64,000 bases of DNA. Source: Herpetosiphonaceae bacterium (lineage in GTDB: Bacteria; Chloroflexota; Chloroflexia; Chloroflexales; Kallotenuaceae). The stretch is from positions 1 through 64,000 of the forward strand of contig JACDGP010000010.1 of the NCBI GenBank assembly GCA_013821605.1, in the 5' to 3' direction. Positions 27,222 to 37,198 of this stretch are shown piece after piece (position 1 is the stretch's first letter; the number at the start of each line of letters is the position of its first letter). The translations under genes and the position numbers were made by a program. The notes under the pieces are model-generated. The model did not search any database. It was not told the origin of the DNA and saw only the letters and a list, made by a program, of their open reading frames with translations.

Positions 27222-28685
27222 ATGCGCATTGCCATTTATAATCGCTGGCTCCTGACACAGGGGGGCGGCGAACGGCATAGCCTCGCGCTCGCGGCAGTAC
27301 TTGCACAGCACCACGCCGTTACGGTCATCACGTACCAGCCTGCAGACCTTCAAGTGATCGGGGCTTTTCTTGATCTTGATCTGGGGGCGCTTAAGCTCGT
27401 CGTGGTCCCGGATACGCCCAGTGGTCGCTTTGTGACGGACGCATCGGCGGAGTACGATGTCTTTATTGGTGCTTCGCACACCGATGTCGTCGTGCCGCAG
27501 GCACGTCATAATTGGCTGCTGGTCTTTTTTCCTGCGCACTTGGCAGGCAGTCCGGATGTTGATCTGCTGCTTGAGGGTTGGTATCCGCCGGAGCATGGTC
27601 AGCATGGCGCGTTTCGATGGAGCGATGCTGAAGCGGCGCTCGTGTTCAGACCGATGCCGAGCAGGCGGCTAGTTGAGCTACACCTAGCAGCACTATCAGC
27701 AGGAACGAGGCTCCGGGTGCTTTGTGAAAGTGGTGAGAGCGTGCACCGGTTGAGCACAACACCGCAATGGGTGCGAGTACAGCTGCCGGCAGGTGCCAGG
27801 CGGATCAGTTTACGCGTTGATACGCCGTATAGGCCGCCCGGCGATCCACGACTGCTAGGTGCGGCATTGTATGCTGTACGTAGTCGTACGAGGGGTTGGC
27901 GGCGGGCGTGGCAGCGGACTATGAGCGCCGATCAACTCGTGGCGCAATCTGGCCCAACAGCTGCTGTGCTGCAGCGCTACCAACTGATCTTGGCTAATTC
28001 CCACTTCACTCAACGTTGGATCGAGCGACGATGGGGACTGACGAGCCAAGTGCTGTATCCACCAGTCGAGTTCGTCCCGCCCACAGGGATAGCGAAGCAG
28101 CGCTTGATCATTAGCGTGGGGCGCTTTTTTCCAGGCGGTCATGCTAAAAACCACGCGGTGTTGATCGCGGCCTGGCAGCAACTGCAGGCTAGGGGTACCG
28201 GTGATTGGCGACTGGTGATTGTGGGTGGGTTGGACACCACTGAGCCGAGCCATCGCCAGTATTTCGAGGACTTACAAGCTCGGATTGAGTCGGCGTCCGT
28301 TACCCTGGCTCCCAATCTGCCCGCAGATGAGCTCCGTCGCTTCTATGCCGAGGCAAGCCTGTACTGGCATGCTGGGGGCTATGGCATTGATGCCGAGCAA
28401 CAGCCGGAGCTGGTCGAGCACTTTGGGATTACGGTGGCGCAGGCGCTGGCTGCGGGAGCGGTGCCCCTAGTGTATAGCGTGGGTGGTCCGACGGAAATCG
28501 TTCGGAATGGCGTGGATGGGCGACACTGGCAGACGGTGGATGAACTGGTGGCTGCCACATACGCGCTAATGCAGGATCCACTGCAACGATCCGCGTTAGC
28601 CGGACAAGGTCGTCTACGTGCTGCCGACTTTCGTCCAGCCGCCTTCGAGCAGCGGGTGTGGGAGTTAGAGAGCGATTGGGAGTAA
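27222..28685 (+). CDS. GT4 glycosyltransferase with a beta-rich insert in the N-lobe
   Basis: 487 residues, about 100 longer than typical GT4. N-lobe MRIAIYNRWLLTQGGGERHS; C-lobe LIISVGRFFPGGHAKNHAVL, LAPNLPADELRRFYAEASLY and VEHFGITVAQALAAGAVPL with EX7E-like acids. Between about residues 125 and 220 lies an insert that breaks the N-lobe: DVDLLLEGWYPPEHGQHGAF, VELHLAALSAGTRLRVLCES and RISLRVDTPYRPPGDPRLLG. It reads like a small beta-sandwich of the kind found in carbohydrate-active proteins. It forms a two-gene unit with the epimerase and converges on the GT2 at 28702 with a 16-base gap. Confidence 0.87.
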   Translation: MRIAIYNRWLLTQGGGERHSLALAAVLAQHHAVTVITYQPADLQVIGAFLDLDLGALKLVVVPDTPSGRFVTDASAEYDVFIGASHTDVVVPQARHNWLLVFFPAHLAGSPDVDLLLEGWYPPEHGQHGAFRWSDAEAALVFRPMPSRRLVELHLAALSAGTRLRVLCESGESVHRLSTTPQWVRVQLPAGARRISLRVDTPYRPPGDPRLLGAALYAVRSRTRGWRRAWQRTMSADQLVAQSGPTAAVLQRYQLILANSHFTQRWIERRWGLTSQVLYPPVEFVPPTGIAKQRLIISVGRFFPGGHAKNHAVLIAAWQQLQARGTGDWRLVIVGGLDTTEPSHRQYFEDLQARIESASVTLAPNLPADELRRFYAEASLYWHAGGYGIDAEQQPELVEHFGITVAQALAAGAVPLVYSVGGPTEIVRNGVDGRHWQTVDELVAATYALMQDPLQRSALAGQGRLRAADFRPAAFEQRVWELESDWE

Positions 28686-28701
28686 GGGTGAGTTGAGAGC
28701 T

Positions 28702-29988
28702 TTACAGACCGTCGTCGCCATACATCTGCTCCCGGCGAAAGGTGTTGGCATTGTTGGTAAGGCCAATTGGATATGGAGTTAACTCGTTTGTAGCTTGTAA
28801 TGGCGCGCCCAGAAGTTTCGCTAGCAGCATGCCTTGGGCGAGCACTGCGCCATCTGCAGTGCGGCGCTGGCGTTCGAGGGCGGTTGCGAGATCGAGCAGC
28901 GCAGCGTTGTAGTCGTTTTGCTGTTGGAGCAGGGGCCGGAGGTATGCTTCGGTCGCAATGCGGTTCCAAATGGTACGGAGCGCCGCCGCCAATGGGAAGC
29001 GTGAGGTGAATGGGATGGGCCTGAGGGTTGCCTTGTGCTTAAGTTGACCGAGGGCCCATCTAAGCTCACCCTGTCCTGGTTGCTCTTCGTCCGGCGGTTG
29101 ATCCCACCCACTCGCTTGGGATGCTGCGCTTTTACCCATCAAAAAAGCTGTTTGCCAGGTGCGATAGGCCCACAGCAGGGCCGCGATCTCGGGCTCGCTG
29201 CCGGTCGTACGCAGGTATGCAAGCTCAGCAGGCAGCCAATCGGTGAGCAGCCACGGGTCTGGCCGGTGTTTCCACAGGAGTCGTAAACGGTTGGCATGAT
29301 ATAAGCGGTAATAGCTGGAACTGGTTTTGCCTAAGGCGCTCGCCTCTTGATGGATGCCAACGGCCAGCGGGAGATAGTGGATGCTGTAGCCCTGGGCGGC
29401 GACCCGCAGACATAGATCGACCTCTTCGAAGTAGGCCGGGAAGAAAGCAGGATCGAAGCCGGCGACGCGATCCCATACGTCACGCCGGATGGCTAGGGCT
29501 GCACCGGTCACGTAGTCGACGGCCAGGGGTTCGTTCCAGGCAGGGCCGTCGGGCTGACCATAGCCGCGATGATCGGTCAGTGCTAGCGGCCAATGGATCA
29601 CACCGCCGGCATGTTGGACCCGACCGTCGGGGAAGCAAAGTTTACCGCCGACAATCCCGACTGTTGGATCGTCCAGTGCCGCCGTGACGGTGGCAATCCA
29701 GTCAGGCTGGAGGACGACATCGGGGTTGATGAAGGCTAACAGTGGCGCAGTCGTTAGGGCGACGCCCAAATTACAACCACCGCCGAAGCCTAGATTTGTG
29801 GCTGCCGTGATGACTTGCGCTACGGGCATGGTGGCACGCGCCGCTGTTGCGCTGGAACCATCGCCGTTATCAACTACGACGACACTTTGGGCGGGGAGTG
29901 TTTGGCGGGCCAGCGAGTTAAGGGTGGCGGGCAGGGTGGCGATATGGCCGTAAGCGACGATGATGATTGCCAGACCGGGCGCAGTCAT
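28702..29988 (-). CDS. GT2 family glycosyltransferase
   Basis: 428 residues, GT-A fold: AIIIVAYGHIATLPATLNS, VVVVDNGDGSS, TNLGFGGGCNLGVAL, LLAFINPDVVLQPDW, HAGGVIHW, FFPAYFEEVDLCLRVAAQGY. A C-terminal helical extension of about 130 residues follows. It is a paralogue of 21926-22954. It overlaps the phosphatase gene by 4 bases (ATGA), so the two are co-translated, linking a glycosyltransferase to a regulatory phosphatase. Confidence 0.9.
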   Translation of the reverse strand: MTAPGLAIIIVAYGHIATLPATLNSLARQTLPAQSVVVVDNGDGSSATAARATMPVAQVITAATNLGFGGGCNLGVALTTAPLLAFINPDVVLQPDWIATVTAALDDPTVGIVGGKLCFPDGRVQHAGGVIHWPLALTDHRGYGQPDGPAWNEPLAVDYVTGAALAIRRDVWDRVAGFDPAFFPAYFEEVDLCLRVAAQGYSIHYLPLAVGIHQEASALGKTSSSYYRLYHANRLRLLWKHRPDPWLLTDWLPAELAYLRTTGSEPEIAALLWAYRTWQTAFLMGKSAASQASGWDQPPDEEQPGQGELRWALGQLKHKATLRPIPFTSRFPLAAALRTIWNRIATEAYLRPLLQQQNDYNAALLDLATALERQRRTADGAVLAQGMLLAKLLGAPLQATNELTPYPIGLTNNANTFRREQMYGDDGL

Positions 29989-32798
29989 TCGATCTGAGCG
30001 ACGATCACGGTCATATCGTCGTGCCGGTTCTGATTGCCTTGCCAGTCACACACCTGATCGAGCAACGTCGTCATTAGCTGCGTGGGTGGCAGGTTGCCGT
30101 TCGCTCTTAGGAGCGCCTGAACGCGCTCGAAGCCGAACATTTCGCGGCTGGGTGAGAAGGCTTCGACCAGGCCGTCGGTAAGAAACAAGACTGTGTCACC
30201 CGGCAGCAGTTGAACCGTGGTCGCGTAGTAGTGCAGGTCCGGCATGATCCCAAGGGGCAGATTTGGGCGGACTGGTAGCCAGTCCACGCTGCCATCAGGA
30301 TGGCGCAACAGCGGGGTAATTTGACCGGCATTGGCGACGATGAGTTCGCGTGTACGGGCATCGTAGACCGCATAGCAGAGTGCCACAAAGGTGCGTGGCG
30401 GAATATCCTGCGCAATGAGTTTGTTGGTCTCGGCCATGACCACGTCGGGTGCCGCATGGTCAATCGCCTCGGAGCGCACGATCGAGCGGGCAACGGCCAT
30501 TAACATCGCGGCCGATAAGGATTTACCCGAAACATCGCCAATCGAGAAGCCGAAGCGGTCATTGCCCAACGGCAGAACGTCATAAAAATCGCCGCCGGTC
30601 TCAAAGGCTGGGATACAGCGGGCCGCGAGTCCGACACCGGGGATGAGCGGCAAGGTGCGGGGAAATAGGTTAGCTTGAATCGAGCGGGCGATCTCCATTT
30701 CTTGCTCGACACGTGTGACTGCCATCTGGTGCAAACGCGCGTTTTCGAGCGCGGTTGTGACCTGAGCCGCGATCGTCCGGCACAGCTCAAAATCTTCCTC
30801 GCCAAAGTGCCGCACCTGTTTGAGCATACTCAGGCCAAAGGCGCCATAGGCGCGACCACGGCGCACGAGCGGGATCACCAAGAGTGCTTGCACACCAAGG
30901 CGTAAGGCCAGCTCCCGTACCGACGCAATCCGCCGGTCATGCGCGATGTCGGTGATAAACAACGGCTGTCCAAGGCCCGCAGTTTCCTCCATTGACGCAC
31001 TTGACCGAAAGGTAAAGCGCTGGTGCAACGTGCCAAGCACGGGGTATTCGGCAACGATCTCGCTGCTGGTGTCGTCTTCACTAAAGAGATTGACGGCACA
31101 GTGATCGACGCCAAACAGCTGTGCCAGCTGCTCGCTCGCGATGCGTAAGACCTCGACCGGATCAAGCGATGAAGAGACCAGCCGAGATATGGTATGGACC
31201 AGCGCGAGATTGTCGGCGCGGCGTTCGGCGATGCGGGCGGCTGACCAGACATTACGGTAGAGTTGGGCATTAAGGACGTTGAGCGTGATCTGATGGGCAA
31301 CGTTGGTCATAAACTGTACGTCGCGCCGGTCGAAGGCAGCTCCCTTGGTGCTTTGGATGGCGATCACGCCGACGGCCACATCCAGATGATCGAGCATCGG
31401 CACGCCGAGCCATGCTGCCGCGCCTTGTTCCCACCACTCATCGGTGGGATGGGGGGCAGGAACAGCCATTGACAAAGGCTCGCGGGCTGTCAGTAATTGT
31501 GCGATTCTGTGGCCCGGTGGCACCGGCACGTCGATAAGCTGCATATCCCCTGCGACGTGCCAGCCGACGCCTTCGGAAAGGGTATGTGTCCCCGGGTTAT
31601 AGAGGGCAGCCAAGAAGCCGTCGAGATGCAGAAATTCCTGTAGTGTTTCGCAGACCTGACGTAGCATTGAGCGCAGGTCGCGCGTCGCCGCGCTGGCCTC
31701 CGCGACCTGACCGAGTGCTTCAAGCTGAGCAATTTGACGGTCACGCTCTTCGAGCAAGCGGCTATTCTCGATACCAAGACCTAACTGATCGCCGGCTGCC
31801 AGTAGTAAGGAGGTTTCAGTGGGCTGGAGTTCGCGCTGGCCCCATAGGGTCATAACGCCGACATGGCCACCTTGGGCTTGGAGTGGCACGGCGCACAGCC
31901 AGTGGTCGGGTGGCGTAAACTGTTGCAACAGCGTACCGCTCGCGATCACCTGGGCTTCGAGCGAGTCACCTTGGGGGTCGAGCCACTCTGCGGTCTCCGG
32001 TGCTGCACCTGTCGCGCGCCAGGCGATCCTTGACCAAGCCCCGTGGGGTCGGTGGAGCCAGATTGCACCAGCGTTGACGCCCAACAACCAGAGTACCCGT
32101 TCCAGGGCTTCGTCAAGGACGGCTGCCGATGGCTGACCACGGCTCAGACCGGCAGCCAGTCCGCTTAAGACGGCCAGTTCTTCTTGGCGAGCCGTCACGC
32201 GTTCGGCTAGCGAGCGGGTAAGTTCGACTTGGTGTTCGTACAAGAGCGCGTTGTCGATGGCAACAGCCGCCAGGTCGGCTAAGGCGACCACCAGTTCAAG
32301 ATCGGCCTCGCTATAGACACCCAGCCGGTAGCTTTGGACCGTCATTGCGCCGATGGCGGTGTGGCCAGCAAGCAGTGGCACACCAATCCAAGAGTGCGAA
32401 CGTTTGCCGAGGTTGCCGAAGGCTTGTGGTCGCGGGAGTCCCGGTGGGTAATCGGCCTGCAAATCACGAAACAAGAGGGGTTGAAGATGCTTAATAATGT
32501 AGCCGGTCAAGCCCCCAGTGCGCGGGTCCGTTTCCTCGTAATGGACGCCCTCGTCGATAAAGAGCATGGTGTGATAGGTGTCGGGCTGCTCGTTGGTGCA
32601 TACGGCGACGGAGAAGGCATCCACAGGCAAGAGTTGGGCAAGCTGTGCATAGATCGTTTCCAAGACGATCATAGGTTCGGTCGCGCCACGACCGGCCCGC
32701 GCCACGGTGAGCAGCGTGCTCAGATTGCGTTGTGCATAGGCCAGCTGTTGGTCAAGCGTCCGCGCTTGCGAATCTGGAGGTGGTACAGAAACCGTCAT
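29985..32798 (-). CDS. Multi-GAF SpoIIE-type PP2C serine phosphatase (RsbU-like)
   Basis: Cytoplasmic signalling phosphatase of 937 residues. Three or four GAF sensory domains occupy about residues 35-190, 215-350, 370-530 and 545-700, the first being best (SVAVCTNEQPDTYHTMLFID). A short linker with EQEMEIARSIQANLFP leads into the SpoIIE-type PP2C domain (about 710-935), with the metal-binding acids in FETGGDFYDV, GDVSGKSLSAAM, LTDGLVEAF and NRHDDMTVIV. Such proteins dephosphorylate anti-anti-sigma factors. No anti-sigma pair lies next to it. A consensus sigma-70 promoter about 430 bases upstream (33228-33256) points at it. Confidence 0.92.
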   Translation of the reverse strand: MTVSVPPPDSQARTLDQQLAYAQRNLSTLLTVARAGRGATEPMIVLETIYAQLAQLLPVDAFSVAVCTNEQPDTYHTMLFIDEGVHYEETDPRTGGLTGYIIKHLQPLLFRDLQADYPPGLPRPQAFGNLGKRSHSWIGVPLLAGHTAIGAMTVQSYRLGVYSEADLELVVALADLAAVAIDNALLYEHQVELTRSLAERVTARQEELAVLSGLAAGLSRGQPSAAVLDEALERVLWLLGVNAGAIWLHRPHGAWSRIAWRATGAAPETAEWLDPQGDSLEAQVIASGTLLQQFTPPDHWLCAVPLQAQGGHVGVMTLWGQRELQPTETSLLLAAGDQLGLGIENSRLLEERDRQIAQLEALGQVAEASAATRDLRSMLRQVCETLQEFLHLDGFLAALYNPGTHTLSEGVGWHVAGDMQLIDVPVPPGHRIAQLLTAREPLSMAVPAPHPTDEWWEQGAAAWLGVPMLDHLDVAVGVIAIQSTKGAAFDRRDVQFMTNVAHQITLNVLNAQLYRNVWSAARIAERRADNLALVHTISRLVSSSLDPVEVLRIASEQLAQLFGVDHCAVNLFSEDDTSSEIVAEYPVLGTLHQRFTFRSSASMEETAGLGQPLFITDIAHDRRIASVRELALRLGVQALLVIPLVRRGRAYGAFGLSMLKQVRHFGEEDFELCRTIAAQVTTALENARLHQMAVTRVEQEMEIARSIQANLFPRTLPLIPGVGLAARCIPAFETGGDFYDVLPLGNDRFGFSIGDVSGKSLSAAMLMAVARSIVRSEAIDHAAPDVVMAETNKLIAQDIPPRTFVALCYAVYDARTRELIVANAGQITPLLRHPDGSVDWLPVRPNLPLGIMPDLHYYATTVQLLPGDTVLFLTDGLVEAFSPSREMFGFERVQALLRANGNLPPTQLMTTLLDQVCDWQGNQNRHDDMTVIVAQIE

Positions 32799-33252
32799 GC
32801 AAGCTGCCTCGCTCGCGCCTGGGCTGCCAGTTGCCCAAACCGCGTCGTATCTCGTGGCAGGAAGACGACTTCAAGCTGCACAGCGACTCCCGAGACAAGT
32901 AGACAAGAGTAAAAATCTGATCGGAGTATACCATATGGAGTCGTGTTGGGATACGGGGTGTATTGCCAGCAATAGGACGTTTCACCGGCAGTTTCTCAGG
33001 TGTATAACTATTAGTTTGTCGCATCACAAAGGGATGAACTGTGGTGTATTGTTGGTGCGAAAAGCAATAGAAGGGATTGATCCATGCAGTGGGCAAGGGG
33101 CTAGAAAACAATGAAATAACAATGCGATCAATGGAAACAATAGGAGGTTTTTGCGGATCGGACGGGGGTACGACATAGGCAATCATCCTCCATAGGTAGA
33201 TACTGCGAGTTCGCTAAAGAGGGCGATATTATACCGCACAGATGTTCTTTTG
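32799..33252 (-). other. Long AT-rich leader region upstream of the SpoIIE phosphatase gene
   Basis: 454 bases between the phosphatase start and the STAND gene stop, noticeably lower in G+C than the flanks. On the minus strand it begins with a consensus promoter, so a leader of about 420 bases would be transcribed. It contains one possible small secreted-peptide frame (33024-33176). I see no riboswitch or tRNA-like fold I can name. Confidence 0.5.
33024..33176 (-). CDS. Candidate 50-residue secreted peptide in the leader
   Basis: ATG 33176 follows GGAGG by about 10 bases. The peptide has a basic n-region (RPIRKN), a hydrophobic stretch (LLLFPLIALLFHCFLA) and a short polar tail, the shape of a signal peptide with a small mature part. 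It lies just downstream of the best promoter in the window. An overlapping frame (ATG 33186) has its start too close to the GGAGG. No family is recognised; it may be chance. Confidence 0.3.
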   Translation of the reverse strand: MSYPRPIRKNLLLFPLIALLFHCFLAPCPLHGSIPSIAFRTNNTPQFIPL

Positions 33253-33256
33253 TCAA
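33228..33256 (-). promoter_or_regulatory. Perfect consensus sigma-70 promoter
   Basis: Minus strand: TTGACA (33251-33256), 17-base spacer, TATAAT (33228-33233). Both hexamers match consensus exactly. Transcription should start near 33220 and run into the leader and SpoIIE phosphatase gene. The -35 box overlaps the stop codon of the STAND gene. Confidence 0.8.
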
Positions 33257-36200
33257 GGGTGGTTGGGATTCATACAGGTCGGTTGTCGATCAGTAATCCC
33301 ATATTGCGCACGCTCGTCATCCGAGAAGTCCCGCAGCAACCGCCCACAGAGATACTGGATCGTCGCGTGATAATCGGCGTCCCACAGCCGAGCTGTGCCA
33401 TCACTGCTGCCCGTGAGGACGACATGGCTGTCGGGTGAGAATGCTACACCGTTCAACGTGCCGTTGTGCCCCGTAAAGCGCCGAAGTTCAACTCCGGTCT
33501 CCGTGCTCCACAGCCGCGCCGTCCAATCCTGGCTCCCTGTGAGGACATACTTACCGTCCGGCGAAAACGCGACCGCCCATACAACGTCGGTGTGGCCGGT
33601 GAAGTGGCGTACTTCTTCGCCGGTTTCCACATCCCATAAGCGCATCATGCCATCCCAACTGCCCGTGAGGATGGAGCGCCCGTCCGGTGCGAAGGCAATG
33701 CTCGCTGCACCGTCCGGCAGGGTAAACACACGGAGTTGCTGGCCCGTTTGCGCATCCCAGAGCCGTGCTGTTTTATCAAAGCTGCCCGTGACCACAAACT
33801 TACTGTCGGGGGAATAGGCGACGCTAAAGACCTGGGTCGTGTGCCCGGCAAAGACCCGGAGCTGTTGACCCGTCTGGACGTCCCACAATTGCGCCGTGTT
33901 ATCACCACCGCCTGTGAGCACGGAGCGACCGTCGGGTGCGTAGGCTACAGCGTTCAGGTAGTTGCGGCCAGCGAAGATCCGGAGTTGTTGGCCGCTCTGG
34001 GCATCCCACAGCCGGGCGGTCTTGTCTATGCTCCCGGTGAGCACAAAGCGACCGTCGGGCGAGTATGCGACACTCTGCACTGCATCCTCATGACCAGCGA
34101 AGACGCGCACCTGCTGACCGGTTCGGATGTCCCACAGGCCGGCAGTCTTATCGAGACTCCCCGTGAGTACGTACTTCCCATCCGGCGAGAACACGACCTG
34201 CGTTACACCGCTCGCTTGGGCCGTGAACGTGGGCAGGTGCTGGTCTGAGCTCGTCGGGACATTCCATAGCCTGGCAGTCTTGTCTGCACTGCCTGTGAGG
34301 ACATGTTTTCCATCCGGAGAGAATGCGACCCCAAACACAAAGCTGGCGTGTCCAATGTAGCGGCGCAGTTCGGTACCAGTTCGCGTATCCCAAAGGCGCG
34401 CCGTTTTGTCATCACTACCTGTAAGCACGTAGCCGCCATTGGGCGAAAATGCTACAGCCTTGATGTATTCTTGATGCCCGGTGAACTGTCGCAGTTCGGT
34501 CGCTGTCCGAGCATCCCACAGTCGAGCCGTTTTATCATAGCTCCCGGTGAGGACATATTTGCTGTCAGGTGAATACGCAACGCTCTGCACCTCGCCCGCG
34601 TGTCCGGCGAAGATTCGTAGCTGTTGACCCGTCTGGGCATCCCACAGCCGAGCTGTTTTGTCCGCACTGCCTGTAAGCACGTATCTGCCATCAGGTGAAC
34701 AGGCGACACCCAACACGCCACCGGTGTGGCCAGCAAAAACCCGGATTTGCTGTCCGGTCTGGGCATCCCACAGCCGGGCCGTTTTGTCCAGACTTCCCGT
34801 AAGCACGTACTTGCCATCAGGTGAATAGGTGACAGTGTCCACTGCATCAGTATGACCGGCGAAGACACGCAATTGCTGACCGGTCCGAACATCCCATAGT
34901 CTTGCCGTCTTATCACCACCGCCCGTGAGCACGGTCGTGCCATCAGGGGAGAATGCGACACGCCATAGTTCCGCTGTGTGGCCTGTGAAGCGTCGCAGCT
35001 CCTGGCCCGTCTGCACATCCCACAGTCTTGCCGTCTTATCACCACCGCCTGTGATCACGGTGCGACCGTCGGGTGCGTAGGCGACGCCCCACAAATACTC
35101 AGTATGGCCAATAAATTGTTGGCGGGGATAATCGAGGGTCGCGGCTGCCTCAAGGGCAGCATCCCCCTGCGGCGAGTACAGGTTGCGCAGCGAGCGAATG
35201 CTTAGAAGGGCGATCACCTCGGCGTTCCCGCGCGCCTGGTACAAGGTGTTCGCTTCAGCCGCCAGGCGCTGGGCCTCCGAACGGGTCAAGTTTGCAGCCG
35301 ACGTTGCGGCGCTGTTGAGCGCCTGTCCTTGCGCGACGGTCGCGGTTGCCGCATTGCGCACTGCCTGCGTCTGTTTATCGAACGCAAATAGCGACAGACT
35401 CGCCGCTATCAGCAGGGAAACCGCCAGGACACCAACCAGAATGCGTAGCCGACTCGCCGCACGACGCTGTGCCGTAGCAACCTCCTGTGCTAGAGCTAGG
35501 TCACGGGCCTCACCCTCGCGCTTCGCCTCAGCCTGCCGGTCTTGTTCTGCCAGACTGGCCTCAAGATATGCTCGTTCATCCGGACTCAGCGTCAGCTTCC
35601 CGGCCCTGGCTAGCGCCACAAATTGTGCTAGTTGCGCGCCCGTCCCCAGGAAGCTTGCCTCGCGCGCACCATTGGTCCATGCTGTCGTAACGGCCAGCAA
35701 TCGTCGGTGGACCCGTAGGTCGTCGCGGCTCGCTTCGAGCCAACTACGCAGCCGTCCCCAGGTGCGTATCAGCGCCTCGTGGGCCACCTCGACGGTTGGT
35801 TCACGCGTCACGGGGTCTCGGTCGAAGGTGAGCAGCCGGTAGCGCCCGCAGGTGTCTATGACCCGGTCCATGACCTGCTCGTCGCCAGCCAGTTCCGCAC
35901 GACGGACGCGTCGCCGCGTGTCTTCCACCCCTTCGCCTAGTGTGACAAGCCGAAGGAAGAGTTGTCGTGCCGCTGCCTGACCCTGCCCGTCGAGACCAGC
36001 ATATAATTCGTCGGCGCGAGAGGCCAAGGTTCCCAACACACCGCCACTTGTCCGATAGGCGGTCAGCGAGAGGACCCGGTCCTGCTGGCGATCAAACAAC
36101 TCGGTGAGCGCATACTGCAGCAGCGGGAGCACGCCAGGCTGCGCCCCCACATCTGCGATGAGCGCCACAATTAGTTCCGGCTCCAATGTGACGCCCACCG

Positions 36201-37198
36201 CCGCGGCGGGTCGGGTGATCGCCTGCTCTAGTTCGTCGGTGGTCAGTGGCAAGACGACTTCAGTACACCGCCGCACGAGGCCGCCAAGGCCCAGATACAA
36301 CAGCGGTCGGTCGTAGAAATCGGCGCAATGTGACGATCACGCGGAGCCGGCTACGGGGTGCCAGAACCGCGACGAGCAAGCTATTCAGGAAGTGGAGCCG
36401 GGTTGCCTCATCCTCAACGAGGGTGAAAATCTCTTCGAACTGGTCGATCACCAGCAGGAGTTCGCTGTTGTCATTGCCGGGCAGCACGCGGTTGACGGCA
36501 CGCAGCAGACCGCGTTCATCTGCTTGAAGTTGTTCCAAAAGGCTGGCGGGTGGATTGACCGCCACGCGCAGCAGGGCTGCCTCCAGTTCGTCTAACGGAT
36601 GATCACCGGGGAGGAGTTCGGCCACGAACCAGTGTTCTGACCCTGGGAGACCGCCCTGCCGGATCGCGGGGACTAGCCCTGCACGGACCACACTCGACTT
36701 GCCACTACCGCTCGGGCCGACAACGGCGAGGAAGCGTGCGACGGTGCTTTCGCCGGCCAATCGCGCTAACAGCTGCTCTGTAAGGATCGTTCGCCCAAAG
36801 AAATCGGACGCGTCGGCCTCGGTAAACGGCCGGAGGCCCTTGTACGGGTTCCTTAGCGCTGGGAAGGAGGTTTCCAGCAAGGCCCGCAGTAAATTGGTGT
36901 CGTCCGGCGTTACGGTCAGAGCAGTCAGCGGATCGAGGGTTAACGGCGTGGGTGCCGAGTGGCCATTGCGTGCGGATGTTCGGGCGAGCTGGATGAAGCC
37001 GATGCGTTCCTCTCCTGCAACCGCCAGGACATCCGCGAGCCGCTCAACGATCTGACGCGACGGACGCAGGGCATCCGCCTCGATCTTCTTGATGGTAATC
37101 GCGGCACAGGCGACCAGACGCGCCAGTTCTTCCTGGGTCAGGTCCCGTGCTCGGCGGAGATCCTTGAGGATGCGCCCGAAGGATACGGGGTCGTGCAT
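33253..37198 (-). pseudogene. HTH-nSTAND1-WD40 protein, copy A, broken by a 2-base deletion
   Basis: Start ATG 37198 with GAGG upstream. Part 1 (37198 to about 36324): XRE-type helix-turn-helix (residues about 5-60, RARDLTQEELARLVACAAIT), then the nSTAND1 NTPase entry NPYKGLRPFTEADASDFFGR, Walker A VGPSGSGKSSV and Walker B LLLVIDQFEEIFTLV. Part 2 (about 36322 to 33253): rest of the NTPase, a membrane-like helix (ILVGVLAVSLLIAASLSLFA), and 14 WD40 repeats, i.e. two seven-bladed propellers, ending in a YHATIQYLCGRLLRDFSDDER tail. The junction at 36316-36328 reads TTGCGCCGATTTC where the intact copy C predicts Arg-Ala-Asp-Phe; two bases (GC) are missing. Everything else is intact, so this is a recent lesion or a sequence error. 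Confidence 0.85.

Noticed and set aside
26889-27605. 238-codon open frame on the minus strand
   Set aside because: Antisense to the epimerase and GT4 genes, with no motif or ribosome site.
32797-33114. 105-codon plus-strand frame in the AT-rich leader
   Set aside because: No ribosome site, no domain, and it runs against the strong minus-strand promoter.
33300-35110. Regularly spaced near-identical DNA segments that could be mistaken for a CRISPR array
   Set aside because: Period of about 126 bases, in frame, encoding WD40 blades; spacers are coding and similar to each other.
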